NCBI GenBank assembly: GCA_964600345.1
Contig: CAZRKA010000121.1
Coordinates: forward strand, 1-10,491
Origin: JABMMZ01 sp964600345
GTDB taxonomy: Bacteria; Bacteroidota; Bacteroidia; NS11-12g; UBA955
Reading direction: 5' to 3'
DNA length: 10,491 nucleotides
Both the position numbers and the translations under genes were made by a program. Position 1 is the first letter of the stretch; the number at the start of each line of letters is the position of its first letter. Positions 1 to 8,667 of this stretch are shown in pieces. The notes under the pieces were generated by a model. The model ran no database searches, had not been told where the DNA came from, and was given only the letters and a program-made list of their open reading frames with translations.

Positions 1-3000
1 CAGGCTCGCTGGCTTCCAAAGACACGGTGCACATTATACTCGCACAAAAATTCTTTGTCAGAGATTCTGTTTACAGAGTTAGCGCCTGGACATCCCTGCC
101 GAATAACTACAACGATACTATCAACGGCAACGACACTGCCAGATCAGGCAATATTTACCCCGCTCTCAGCGGAACGTATACTATAGGCGGTGCAGGGCCT
201 GACTTCAACACCTTTACCGATGCCGTCAACGCTTTGAAACGCGGGGGCATTATTGGTCAGGTGATTTTCAATGTGCGCAATGGCACATACACTGAAAAAC
301 TACTTATTCCGGCTATTGTCGGAACAAATGGCAGACACAGCATAATCTTCCAGTCTGAAAGCAAAGACAGCAGCAAGGTTACGCTTAACAACAACAGCAA
401 TACCTCGGGTATAAACTATACGGTAAAACTTAACGGAGCTTCGGGAATTACCTTCAGGTATATGACCATCAGTAGCGGCAATTCAAGTTATGGAAGAGCT
501 GTAGAAATTGACAACGGATCAAGCTTCAACAGTTTCAGCAACAATATACTTGAATCTGTCAGCACGACTTCTGCCACAACTAATCTGGCCATTGTGTACA
601 TTTACAATACAGGCGTTCAGAACAGAAATAATCATTTTACAAAGAATGTATTTAAAAATGGCGCTTACGGATTGTACAATTACGGATATCTCAGCTCAGG
701 ACTTTATGATAAAAACCTGTTAATTGAAGACAATATATTTGATATACCTTATTACAACGGTATAAATCTTTACTATTCGGATACTGCCGTAATCAACAGA
801 AATAAAATTACAGTCGGAAATTACAGTTCGGCCTACGGTATAATCATTGAGTCTTGCAGAGGTAAATTTATTATCACCTCCAATAACATTGTTGTGCCGA
901 ATGCTTATATGGGCCTTTACATTTACAATTTATCTGCTCCAAGCAATAACCGAAGTCTGGTTGCCAACAATATGATTTCGGCTCTTGGCAACAATGCCGG
1001 TTATGGATTCTACTTCTACGGTTCATACCTCGATTTCTATTCGAACAACATCAACATGAACACCAGCGGAACCAGTACTTATGCCGCCATGTTTACAAGC
1101 AGCAGCAACGTACGCTCATATAACAATATATACAATCACTCCGGCAGCGGTTATGCACTCTACACAAGTTCGAGCAGCACAATAACCGAATCAAACAACA
1201 ACTGTTACCGCAGCAACGGCAGTAATCTCGCCTACTGGAACGGCAATAGAACTAATTTGTCGGCATTGCAGTCGGCTAACGGAAAAGATGCCAATTCCAT
1301 CTCTACAGATCCTAATTATATCAGCAGTTCAGATCTGCATGTCAGAGCAATAGCACTCGACAAAGCCGGCAAGAAACTTCCTGAAATAATAGTTGATATT
1401 GACGGCCGCCAGAGAGATACCCTGTTACCGGATATCGGAGCCGACGAATTTGATATTCCTTCGCCTGACGATGCCGGTATATTTAAATATATAGGACCTA
1501 AAGCACCGTTTGCAGCCGGAAGCAATGCCGTTGAAGTTGTCATCACCAACTTTGGATCCGATACACTTACTTCTGCAACCATTCACTGGAAAATAAACAA
1601 TGTTTCACAGACAGCATTCAGTTGGACAGGATCTTTAAAATCAGGCAGCTCAGATACTGTCAGCATCGGCAATTACAATTTCAATTCAGGTGTACTCCAC
1701 ACACTGCAGGCATGGACCAGCTCACCAAATGGCGTGGCAGACACGATCTACTACAATGACACCCTGAAGCACAGCAATATTTTCAGCGCACTGGATGGCG
1801 TGTATACAATTGGAGGAAGCGTACCCGACTTCAATACTTTTGCCGATGCGCGCAACGCCCTTATGCTGGGTGGCGTTATTGATACCGTTGTATTCAATGT
1901 CAGAAACGGCACATACAATGAGCAAATGCAGCTTAACGCGTATCCGGGTGCTTTATCAAGCAGACCTGTTACTTTCAAATCCGAATCCGGCGACAGCAGT
2001 AAGGTAATTCTGCAATCAGGTGCCAGCGATTACGTGCTGTCTGTTAATGGAGCCGACTTTGTCAGCATCAGTAAAATGACAGTTAAAAACACATATTACT
2101 ACGGTGGACACGCCATAACCATTGCCAATAACTCCAACAACATCACTGTCAGCAATTGCCGACTGCAGATAAGCAACAACTATTATTACTACAGCGGTTC
2201 ATGTATTTATTCAGGTACCGACCGAGACAACAACACAGTGATACGCAACAATTTTCTTGATGGCGGATATTACGGCATACAGTTATACGGAGGTGGCAGC
2301 TCATTGCATGAAACCGGAACGGTTATAGAAGGCAACCGCATAGACAATTCCTACAATTCTGCTATACACCTGGTTTATCACGATGCACTTCTGATCAGAA
2401 ACAATCAGATTAACCTTAACTCATCATATGGCAGCTATGGTATTCGCCTGGCTCAGGTTTCCAATGATATTAATATCAGTAAAAACAAAATCATATCTTC
2501 ATATCTCTATACCTATGGCATTATACTTGAAAACCATAGCGGAACCAGCACCAAAAAAGGACTGATTGCCAATAACTTCATTTCAATTAAAGACCCTTAC
2601 TATTACGGTATATATATCAGCAGCTCCACTTATCCCAACATTTATTACAACAGTGTTCACCTTTATGGCAATAACAACAATTCGAATGCTGCATGTTTAT
2701 TTACAAGTAATGTCACAAATGCGGATATTAAAAACAACATTTTCAGCAATCAGGCAGGTTCGCTGGTATATTACGTAAACGGAGTTCCAACCATCAGTAA
2801 TTACAACGATCTGTACGCCACCGGAACCAACCTTTGCCGCAATAATGCCACCTATTATACCGGCATTGCGGCCTGGCGTTCTGCTACTTCGCGCGATGTC
2901 AATTCCAAATCAGTCAATCCTACTTTCTTCTCAAATACCGATCTGCATACAACATTGATATCCCTTGACAGTGCAGCCACACCGATTTCAGGATTAACAG

Positions 3001-6000
3001 AAGACATAGACGGCAATACGCGAAACAGCACTAAGCCGGATATAGGTGCCGACGAATTCAACAGTTTGCCAAACAATCTCTCTGTTACCGCCATTTTAAA
3101 TCCGCTTAACGGATGTGAGATTGGCAAACAGGTATTGACCATTACCATATTTAACTTTGGAAGCAATACCCAGAAAAACTTTGGGGTATCGCGAACTGTT
3201 AACGGTGGCAGCATAGTCAGTGAAACCTTTACCGACTCAATACTCCCGGGAACAGGCAAGAATTACACATTTACCGACACCCTCAGCACCGCCGCTATCG
3301 GCGACTACAATCTTGTTGTATGGACCGATGCCAACAGCGAACAATACAGGCTGAACGACACCCTTAAACGCAAAGTAAGCAACTATCTAAAACCTGATTC
3401 AGTGGGCACAATGATTCCGGCCGACAACAGCATTAATATTTCATTTCCATTCTCCCTTTCATGGTCGCCTTCGCAAGGTGCAACGCTTTACGATATCTAT
3501 ATCTGGGCCGACAGCATCAATACCCGTCCGGGCAGTCCGAACTTCGCAAACCAGACTCAGATTAGCAAACAAATTACTTCAGGTCTTGGTTATGGAGTTA
3601 AATACAAATGGCAGGTAATTGCAAAGAATCCGTCTTGTGCCACAGAAGGACCGGTTCAGAAATTCACTATCCGCAATCTCCCTGATCTGCAGGTAATGTC
3701 AATCAGTTCGCCAAGCTCATCATTCTCAGGTAATACAATTGCAGTAGCCTGGACAGTTAAAAATACAGGTGCAGGCAACACAGGTGGCGGTACCTGGTAC
3801 GACAACATCTTCCTTTCCAAAGACAAGATACTCGACGGAACAGACGTTCATCTTGGCGGTGTTACCAACCCCGCTGCACTTAATGTCAATCAGTCTTACA
3901 ACAACAACTCAAATGTCACTCTTCCGGAAGGCATTTCAGGTACACATTATATTATCGTAAGAACAGATGCATACAATTACCTGACAGAATCAAATGAAGG
4001 CAATAATATCACAAGCGATTCGAGCGGCATGTCTGTAAGTCTGACACCACCTCCGGATCTGAATGTGACCATGGTAACAAAGCCGGCTACTGCTTTTTCA
4101 GGCCAGTCTATCAATATAGAATTCAGGGTTAAGAACATAGGTTCCGGCGGAACCCGCAGCAGCCTCTGGAGAGATTACATTTATCTGCACGACGATTCTT
4201 CTTCGGGAGGAACTTTCATGAAATCGATTCAGCACAACGGAGCCCTCGATGTCGACAGTATTTACAGAGTTAATACCACCATCACCCTGCCACTGACAAT
4301 TTCAGGAAGACATTTCATCATCATCAAAACGGATGCCCAGAACAATGTATACGAACATGCATCTGAAAGCAACAACGAAAGAATTTCACTGGGAATTGAT
4401 GTCATCCTGACCCCTCCGCCGGATCTTGTCGTTAAGAATGTTGATCTGAAAGACACAGTCAGCAACAGGGAGGCCGTTAACGTTTCGTATGAGTTGATTA
4501 ATCAGGGCGGCACAGCAACCAATACTTACTGGGCAGACCAGATCTATATCAGTAAATTCAGCACATTCAATGTCAATTCATCCACTCTGCTGAACACCTA
4601 TTACAGGCAAAACCTGAATAATGATGATACGCAGTTCCATTCACCGGCTGTAACAATACCTGAAGGCATTAACGGCAACCATTACATCTTTGTCACAAGT
4701 AATCTCAGTAAAAATCAATTTGAAGGTGTCAATGATACCAATAATATCAGTGCGGCAATTCCTGTAAATGTGATAAGTCCCGATTTGGTAGTGAGAGATG
4801 TTACGGCTCCTCAACAGGATACTTCAGGCAAGCAAATCAGTGTCAGCTATGCAGTGAGGAACCTTGGCCCGGGCAATAACCCTTTAAGCAGTCGAACTGA
4901 TAAAATCTACATATCAAGACATCCCGTTTACCATGCGGATTCAGTTATTCAGATTGGCAGCCTGAGTTACTCTGCGTCAATTAATGCCGGTGCTTCCATC
5001 AACAAACAGGCTTCTGTAACCATTCCAAACGGTACAACAGGCAACAGATATATTTTTGTCATGGCAGATGCTAATGTCCAGATCTTTGAAAACAGCAAAG
5101 ACACCAACAACATTTTCAGAAGTGATACCATGCAGGTTAAGCTGGCGCCTTATCCGGATCTGAGACCAATACTGATTCAAAGTGCCGATTCAAGTGAAGC
5201 AGGCGCGGTTTATCCATTCTCTTATGAAGCAATCAATCAGGGATTGAGAAATTGTATTGCCGGCTGGAAAGATTTCATCTTTATTTCGAAAGACTCTGTA
5301 TATAATCCGCTGAAGGTAACCCAGCTCAGAACCAATATCATTAATCCTGCGCTCGAAAAAGATTCGACCTACACGGTAGAACAAAATCTGTTGTTGTCGA
5401 ACAAATTATCTTCCGGTTATTATTACTTCTACGTCTTTACAGATGCCGATAACCAGCGTTACGAATATCTGTTCGAAAACAACAACATATTCCGGAGCAA
5501 AAAGATTTACATAGACGGATATCCACCGGTAGATCTGGAAGTACTTTCGGTTGTAGTACCCGACACCATTTATTCAGGCACCGATGTTAATTTCGAATGG
5601 TCGGTCAAAAACTCCGGTCAGGCCGCTACTATTGCCAACACCTGGTTCGACCGTATCTACCTCTCTGCCGATTCGCTGATAGACGGCAGTGATAAACTGA
5701 TTGGCGAAAGTCAGACATTGCAGAATTTAGGAAAGGACAGTGTATATAACAGAAAACTTAAAGTTAAAATCCCTAACGGTATCAGCGGACAATTCAGTCT
5801 GATTGTCAGAACCGATTATCGCGACGACAATGCAGACATAGATACCCTTAACAATATCATGGCATCACTCGATGGCCTGGGCAATGTAAAATACATCCGT
5901 ACCCTGCTGTCAAAATCGTCTGATCTGCAAATCACGTCATGGGAAATACCTTCGGCTGCCACATCGGGCCAGCCTGCTCGATTTATCTGGAAAGTTGAAA

Positions 6001-7601
6001 ACAAAGGCGATACCACAACTAAATCAGGCTGGTGGAACGACCGCTTTTATCTGTCTACAGACTATACATTAGACGGCGGAGATCAGATACTCGGTACAGT
6101 GGCTCACAACGGCAACATTCTGAAGAACGGTTCCTATACCGATACGACATTCCTGTTTATGCCATCACATACTACAGGAAATTTCATTGTTTTGATAAAA
6201 ACAGATGAAGCAGACAGAGAATACGAACACAATGCCGAAAACAACAATATGCAGGCATCGGCTATTACACTCAGCAACGCTCCTCCCGGCGACCTGATTG
6301 TAAGTTCGGTTACTGCTCCTGATAGTATTCAGGCAGGTTCAGGTGTAACAGTTTCCTATCAAATTAAAAACATTGGCAGCAATCCGATCAACGGAAGCAG
6401 AACGGACAATCTTTATATCTCTTCCGATTCGGTTTTCGACGGCAGCGATCTGCTGATAGCAACACGCACAGAATCTGTCAGCATGGTGCCTAATGCTGTC
6501 AGAAATCTCAATCTTAACGGAAAAGTTACAGGCATACCACCCGGCAATTACCATTTCTTATTATTTACCGACGTAAAAGACAATATCAACGAAAGCAGAG
6601 ACACCAATAACACAGGTTACAGCGAACTCTGCGAAGTAAGTATTCCGGTATTACCTATGAATGTCCTTACGCCTGACACCATGGACAATCAGGAAAATAT
6701 TTACTACAGAATAAATATTCCTGATTCACTCAATGGAGAGTCTGTTCTGGTGACCTTGAATGGTGATTCAACCGTGGCACAAAACGAATTGTATCTAAGA
6801 TTCGGTGCAGTGCCGTCAAGATTCGAATTCGATTACGGGTTCTCAACACCTTTCTTCGGCAACCAGGAAATCATCATACCTGAAGTGATGCCGGGAGTAT
6901 ATTATTTGCTGGCTTATGGCAACACCAACTCAGGTCCGCGCCAGAATATCAGACTGCTTGCCCGCAAACTTGATTTCGAAATAAGGAAAGTAAGTCCGGG
7001 AGCAGGGGGCAACAACGGACAGGTAACCATGCGCATCGAAGGTTCCAAATTCGATACGGCAGTTTACTTTGTATTGCAGCTCGACAGTGCCTTCGACGGA
7101 GCCACACCTCCGGGATATTTCATTCCAAGTTTTGATCCCGACAGTGTTTACCTCGTTGATCCGACACTGGCCTACACTACTTTTAATTTACTGGGACACA
7201 TGAGGGGTTCATACCATGTACTTGGAATCAAAAATGGCGATACCGTGATGCTTAGAAATTCGTTTGTCATAGACCACGGAATGCCGCCGGATTTACAGAT
7301 CAGTGTCATTAGGCCATCCAACACCAGGGCTAATTCCATCATTACAATCGAAGTGCATTTTACCAATGCGGGAAATATGGATATAGTCAATTCTGAACTG
7401 GAAATTATCAGTACGGCAGGTGCGCCGATATCATTTACCCAGAGTGGGCTGGTCGACAATAAAACAACGCTTAAGATAAAACTTGTTGAAGACGGCGCTC
7501 CACCCGGTTTGTTGAGACCCAAAGGCTCGGGTTCTGTGATTATTTATACAACTGCAACAGCAGCATTAGGATTTAACATTATACTACCGGATTTAAAATA
7601 A
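1..7601 (+). CDS. Giant modular surface/secreted protein: β-helix, Ig-like and CARDB repeats (5'-partial)
   Basis: The frame is open from position 3 with no start, so the gene begins left of the window; the GTG at 27 is internal, because codons 3-26 align with the repeat copy at 1629. Order of modules by nucleotide: partial Ig-like (3-160), parallel β-helix 1 (165-1451), Ig-like (1455-1785), β-helix 2 (1791-3059), Ig-like (3060-3390), FN3-like (3391-3680), eight CARDB-type repeats (3681-6655), PPC-like domain (6656-6960), IPT/Ig-like domain (6961-7280), diverged CARDB-like domain (7287-7598). Both β-helices open with YTIGG..PDFNTF and close with PDIGADEF; their coils carry Asn ladders and recurrent YGI-type motifs. 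In known families β-helices bind or cleave glycans or act as adhesins, and CARDB repeats form extracellular β-sandwich stalks. No catalytic site is recognisable, so an adhesin or scaffold role is inferred. The protein ends in ILPDLK with no recognisable type IX sorting domain or membrane anchor. Exact function is unknown. Confidence 0.93.
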   Translation, partial: GSLASKDTVHIILAQKFFVRDSVYRVSAWTSLPNNYNDTINGNDTARSGNIYPALSGTYTIGGAGPDFNTFTDAVNALKRGGIIGQVIFNVRNGTYTEKLLIPAIVGTNGRHSIIFQSESKDSSKVTLNNNSNTSGINYTVKLNGASGITFRYMTISSGNSSYGRAVEIDNGSSFNSFSNNILESVSTTSATTNLAIVYIYNTGVQNRNNHFTKNVFKNGAYGLYNYGYLSSGLYDKNLLIEDNIFDIPYYNGINLYYSDTAVINRNKITVGNYSSAYGIIIESCRGKFIITSNNIVVPNAYMGLYIYNLSAPSNNRSLVANNMISALGNNAGYGFYFYGSYLDFYSNNINMNTSGTSTYAAMFTSSSNVRSYNNIYNHSGSGYALYTSSSSTITESNNNCYRSNGSNLAYWNGNRTNLSALQSANGKDANSISTDPNYISSSDLHVRAIALDKAGKKLPEIIVDIDGRQRDTLLPDIGADEFDIPSPDDAGIFKYIGPKAPFAAGSNAVEVVITNFGSDTLTSATIHWKINNVSQTAFSWTGSLKSGSSDTVSIGNYNFNSGVLHTLQAWTSSPNGVADTIYYNDTLKHSNIFSALDGVYTIGGSVPDFNTFADARNALMLGGVIDTVVFNVRNGTYNEQMQLNAYPGALSSRPVTFKSESGDSSKVILQSGASDYVLSVNGADFVSISKMTVKNTYYYGGHAITIANNSNNITVSNCRLQISNNYYYYSGSCIYSGTDRDNNTVIRNNFLDGGYYGIQLYGGGSSLHETGTVIEGNRIDNSYNSAIHLVYHDALLIRNNQINLNSSYGSYGIRLAQVSNDINISKNKIISSYLYTYGIILENHSGTSTKKGLIANNFISIKDPYYYGIYISSSTYPNIYYNSVHLYGNNNNSNAACLFTSNVTNADIKNNIFSNQAGSLVYYVNGVPTISNYNDLYATGTNLCRNNATYYTGIAAWRSATSRDVNSKSVNPTFFSNTDLHTTLISLDSAATPISGLTEDIDGNTRNSTKPDIGADEFNSLPNNLSVTAILNPLNGCEIGKQVLTITIFNFGSNTQKNFGVSRTVNGGSIVSETFTDSILPGTGKNYTFTDTLSTAAIGDYNLVVWTDANSEQYRLNDTLKRKVSNYLKPDSVGTMIPADNSINISFPFSLSWSPSQGATLYDIYIWADSINTRPGSPNFANQTQISKQITSGLGYGVKYKWQVIAKNPSCATEGPVQKFTIRNLPDLQVMSISSPSSSFSGNTIAVAWTVKNTGAGNTGGGTWYDNIFLSKDKILDGTDVHLGGVTNPAALNVNQSYNNNSNVTLPEGISGTHYIIVRTDAYNYLTESNEGNNITSDSSGMSVSLTPPPDLNVTMVTKPATAFSGQSINIEFRVKNIGSGGTRSSLWRDYIYLHDDSSSGGTFMKSIQHNGALDVDSIYRVNTTITLPLTISGRHFIIIKTDAQNNVYEHASESNNERISLGIDVILTPPPDLVVKNVDLKDTVSNREAVNVSYELINQGGTATNTYWADQIYISKFSTFNVNSSTLLNTYYRQNLNNDDTQFHSPAVTIPEGINGNHYIFVTSNLSKNQFEGVNDTNNISAAIPVNVISPDLVVRDVTAPQQDTSGKQISVSYAVRNLGPGNNPLSSRTDKIYISRHPVYHADSVIQIGSLSYSASINAGASINKQASVTIPNGTTGNRYIFVMADANVQIFENSKDTNNIFRSDTMQVKLAPYPDLRPILIQSADSSEAGAVYPFSYEAINQGLRNCIAGWKDFIFISKDSVYNPLKVTQLRTNIINPALEKDSTYTVEQNLLLSNKLSSGYYYFYVFTDADNQRYEYLFENNNIFRSKKIYIDGYPPVDLEVLSVVVPDTIYSGTDVNFEWSVKNSGQAATIANTWFDRIYLSADSLIDGSDKLIGESQTLQNLGKDSVYNRKLKVKIPNGISGQFSLIVRTDYRDDNADIDTLNNIMASLDGLGNVKYIRTLLSKSSDLQITSWEIPSAATSGQPARFIWKVENKGDTTTKSGWWNDRFYLSTDYTLDGGDQILGTVAHNGNILKNGSYTDTTFLFMPSHTTGNFIVLIKTDEADREYEHNAENNNMQASAITLSNAPPGDLIVSSVTAPDSIQAGSGVTVSYQIKNIGSNPINGSRTDNLYISSDSVFDGSDLLIATRTESVSMVPNAVRNLNLNGKVTGIPPGNYHFLLFTDVKDNINESRDTNNTGYSELCEVSIPVLPMNVLTPDTMDNQENIYYRINIPDSLNGESVLVTLNGDSTVAQNELYLRFGAVPSRFEFDYGFSTPFFGNQEIIIPEVMPGVYYLLAYGNTNSGPRQNIRLLARKLDFEIRKVSPGAGGNNGQVTMRIEGSKFDTAVYFVLQLDSAFDGATPPGYFIPSFDPDSVYLVDPTLAYTTFNLLGHMRGSYHVLGIKNGDTVMLRNSFVIDHGMPPDLQISVIRPSNTRANSIITIEVHFTNAGNMDIVNSELEIISTAGAPISFTQSGLVDNKTTLKIKLVEDGAPPGLLRPKGSGSVIIYTTATAALGFNIILPDLK
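3..3390 (+). repeat. Intragenic duplication of a β-helix plus Ig-like module (about 1.6 kb unit)
   Basis: Two diverged copies of one module lie head to tail. The marker GSL is at 3 and 1629, the marker YTIGG follows glycine codons at 171 and 1797, both offsets being exactly 1626 bases, and DIGADEF is at 1431 and 3039 (offset 1608, so a few codons differ inside the helix). Shared stretches include PDFNTF, NVRNGTY and SKV (all in the first coils) and the terminal DIGADEF. Each helix is followed by an Ig-like module with a NFGS motif and a terminal NDTLK. The left edge cuts into another Ig-like module, so at least one more unit may lie upstream. The copies are similar at protein level but clearly diverged in DNA, so this is an old duplication. 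Confidence 0.85.
3681..6655 (+). repeat. Array of eight CARDB-type β-sandwich repeats
   Basis: Eight repeats start at the codons of a (P/V/S/G)DL motif at 3681, 4053, 4419, 4779, 5154, 5529, 5919 and 6288, with spacings of 372, 366, 360, 375, 375, 390 and 369 bases (120-130 residues). Each has a hydrophobic-alternating strand ending in a (K/R/E/I)N.G motif, then a D.(I/F/L)(Y/F)(L/I)S-like strand (LH in repeat 2), then G..(Y/F).(F/L/I)(I/V/L).(T/A) and a late NN pair. This pattern matches the CARDB (cell-adhesion-related, found in bacteria) family. Repeats 1, 6, 7 and 8 contain the acidic loop D-x3-DG-x-D; repeats 2-5 have lost it. The array likely forms a rod projecting the β-helices; that role is inferred. 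Confidence 0.85.
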
Positions 7602-7608
7602 ACGAATT

Positions 7609-8667
7609 ATGAAAAATATAATCAGAACAATATTGATTACAGGAATATTCATAACATGGATGACAAATGTTGTGGGTCAGACTTATAAAATGAAGATCGA
7701 TCTGCTCGAACAAACACCGAGTAAGGTAAATAAGATCAACAATCCTTATCCGCTGATAGATTCCAGAGGAATTGTAGGTGGATCCTTTATGCCATTTACC
7801 AAAGGCGATGAAGTATTCTACAGGATTTCTCCTGATCAGGGTAAAGAAATTGAGTTGAAAGCTCTGAAAGGGTTTCATTATATAAAGGATGAAGCCATCA
7901 TTATGTACGGTGCAGATTTCTATGATTGCGTCTCAAATGAATTGGCGCTTATTGTATACGATACCGATGGCAATAAAAAAGCCGAATATTCAGAAAAACT
8001 TTTAAGTCCTTTTGCGGTTACGCCCGGCATAAAGAGTTCTTTATTCGTTTCAGGAAAACTTCCATCAGAAGGAGATCAGATCAATTGTGTCATCAGAAAG
8101 CTGGGATCAGATCTTGGTAAATCTTGGGAACTGAAGCTTCAGAACGGATTTGTTCAATACATGAAGGTTTCACCCGACGGAAATTACCTGCTGGCTGTAT
8201 TTTATGAATATGATAAAAATGATATCCTTACCATGTTAATCGATGCCGAATCGGGTAAAGTACTTGGTGAAATTCCCAATCTCAATACTATACTTAACGC
8301 TGAATTCATAGGTGGAGACACTCTGGCAATTGCCGGATCGACACATTTTAACCTTTACAGGATATCAAAATCGAATGGGATGCAATTGCTCAGAGCGGTT
8401 AACATTCCGATAAACACTGTTTCGATGGGATTCTCAATCAGCGTGAACCCTGATAAAAATATAATTGCCGTTGCACATTGCAGCGACAGATCAGAAACTG
8501 AGTCGCAGATAAGCATTTTTGATCTGGGCAGCGGTGAATTGATTAACAAGATTTACTTACCGGGCGACCGCAGTATCCGTTTTTACAGAATTCTGAATTT
8601 TACTTCGGAAGGAAGATTCGAAATTTTAACCAATGATTACACTTACACCTATGAATACACTTATTAA
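7609..8667 (+). CDS. Exported putative β-propeller (WD40-like) protein of unknown function
   Basis: A 352-residue protein. Residues 1-23 form a signal peptide (MKN, a hydrophobic stretch, then VVG before Gln24), which supports the ATG at 7609. That ATG lies 7 bases after the stop of the giant gene and has no Shine-Dalgarno motif, as is common in Bacteroidota. No lipobox cysteine is present, so a periplasmic or secreted protein is expected. Propeller-like blades are visible from about residue 180: MKVSPDGNYLLAVF followed by IDAESGKVLGEI (185-222), AEFIGGDTLAIAG (231-243), and VNPDKNIIAVA followed by ISIFDLGSGELINKI (279-315). These 'sPDG..l.v, then D..tGk.l' pairs are typical of WD40/YVTN-type propellers; the first half is weaker. 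There is no catalytic motif. A binding or scaffolding role next to the giant protein is inferred only from position. The C-terminus is Thr/Tyr-rich, and its last codons are shared with the next gene. Confidence 0.9.
   Translation: MKNIIRTILITGIFITWMTNVVGQTYKMKIDLLEQTPSKVNKINNPYPLIDSRGIVGGSFMPFTKGDEVFYRISPDQGKEIELKALKGFHYIKDEAIIMYGADFYDCVSNELALIVYDTDGNKKAEYSEKLLSPFAVTPGIKSSLFVSGKLPSEGDQINCVIRKLGSDLGKSWELKLQNGFVQYMKVSPDGNYLLAVFYEYDKNDILTMLIDAESGKVLGEIPNLNTILNAEFIGGDTLAIAGSTHFNLYRISKSNGMQLLRAVNIPINTVSMGFSISVNPDKNIIAVAHCSDRSETESQISIFDLGSGELINKIYLPGDRSIRFYRILNFTSEGRFEILTNDYTYTYEYTY
8651..8667 (+). other. 17-base gene overlap, possible translational coupling
   Basis: The ATG of the M23 peptidase gene lies 17 bases inside the end of the propeller gene, in a different frame; the shared bases end with the propeller gene's TAA. 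The start is supported by the signal peptide that it alone provides, since the next in-frame ATG (about 8735) would remove it. Together with the 7-base gap at 7602-7608, the overlap argues that the three genes are one transcription unit with coupled translation. No ribosome binding motif is obvious upstream. Confidence 0.75.

Noticed and set aside
27..29. GTG as the start codon of the giant gene
   Set aside because: The frame is open back to position 3, and codons 3-26 align with the internal repeat copy at 1629, so the GTG is an internal valine codon.
2855..3259. Minus-strand open frame of 134 codons
   Set aside because: It lies within the second β-helix and Ig-like module of the giant gene and shows no recognisable protein pattern.
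3681..6655. Regular 360-390 base periodicity as a DNA repeat or CRISPR-like array
   Set aside because: The periodicity is at protein level only; the DNA of the repeats is strongly diverged and there are no identical short repeats with spacers.
7602..7608. Terminator or promoter between the giant gene and the propeller gene
   Set aside because: The gap is only 7 bases and no hairpin plus T-run is visible around it.
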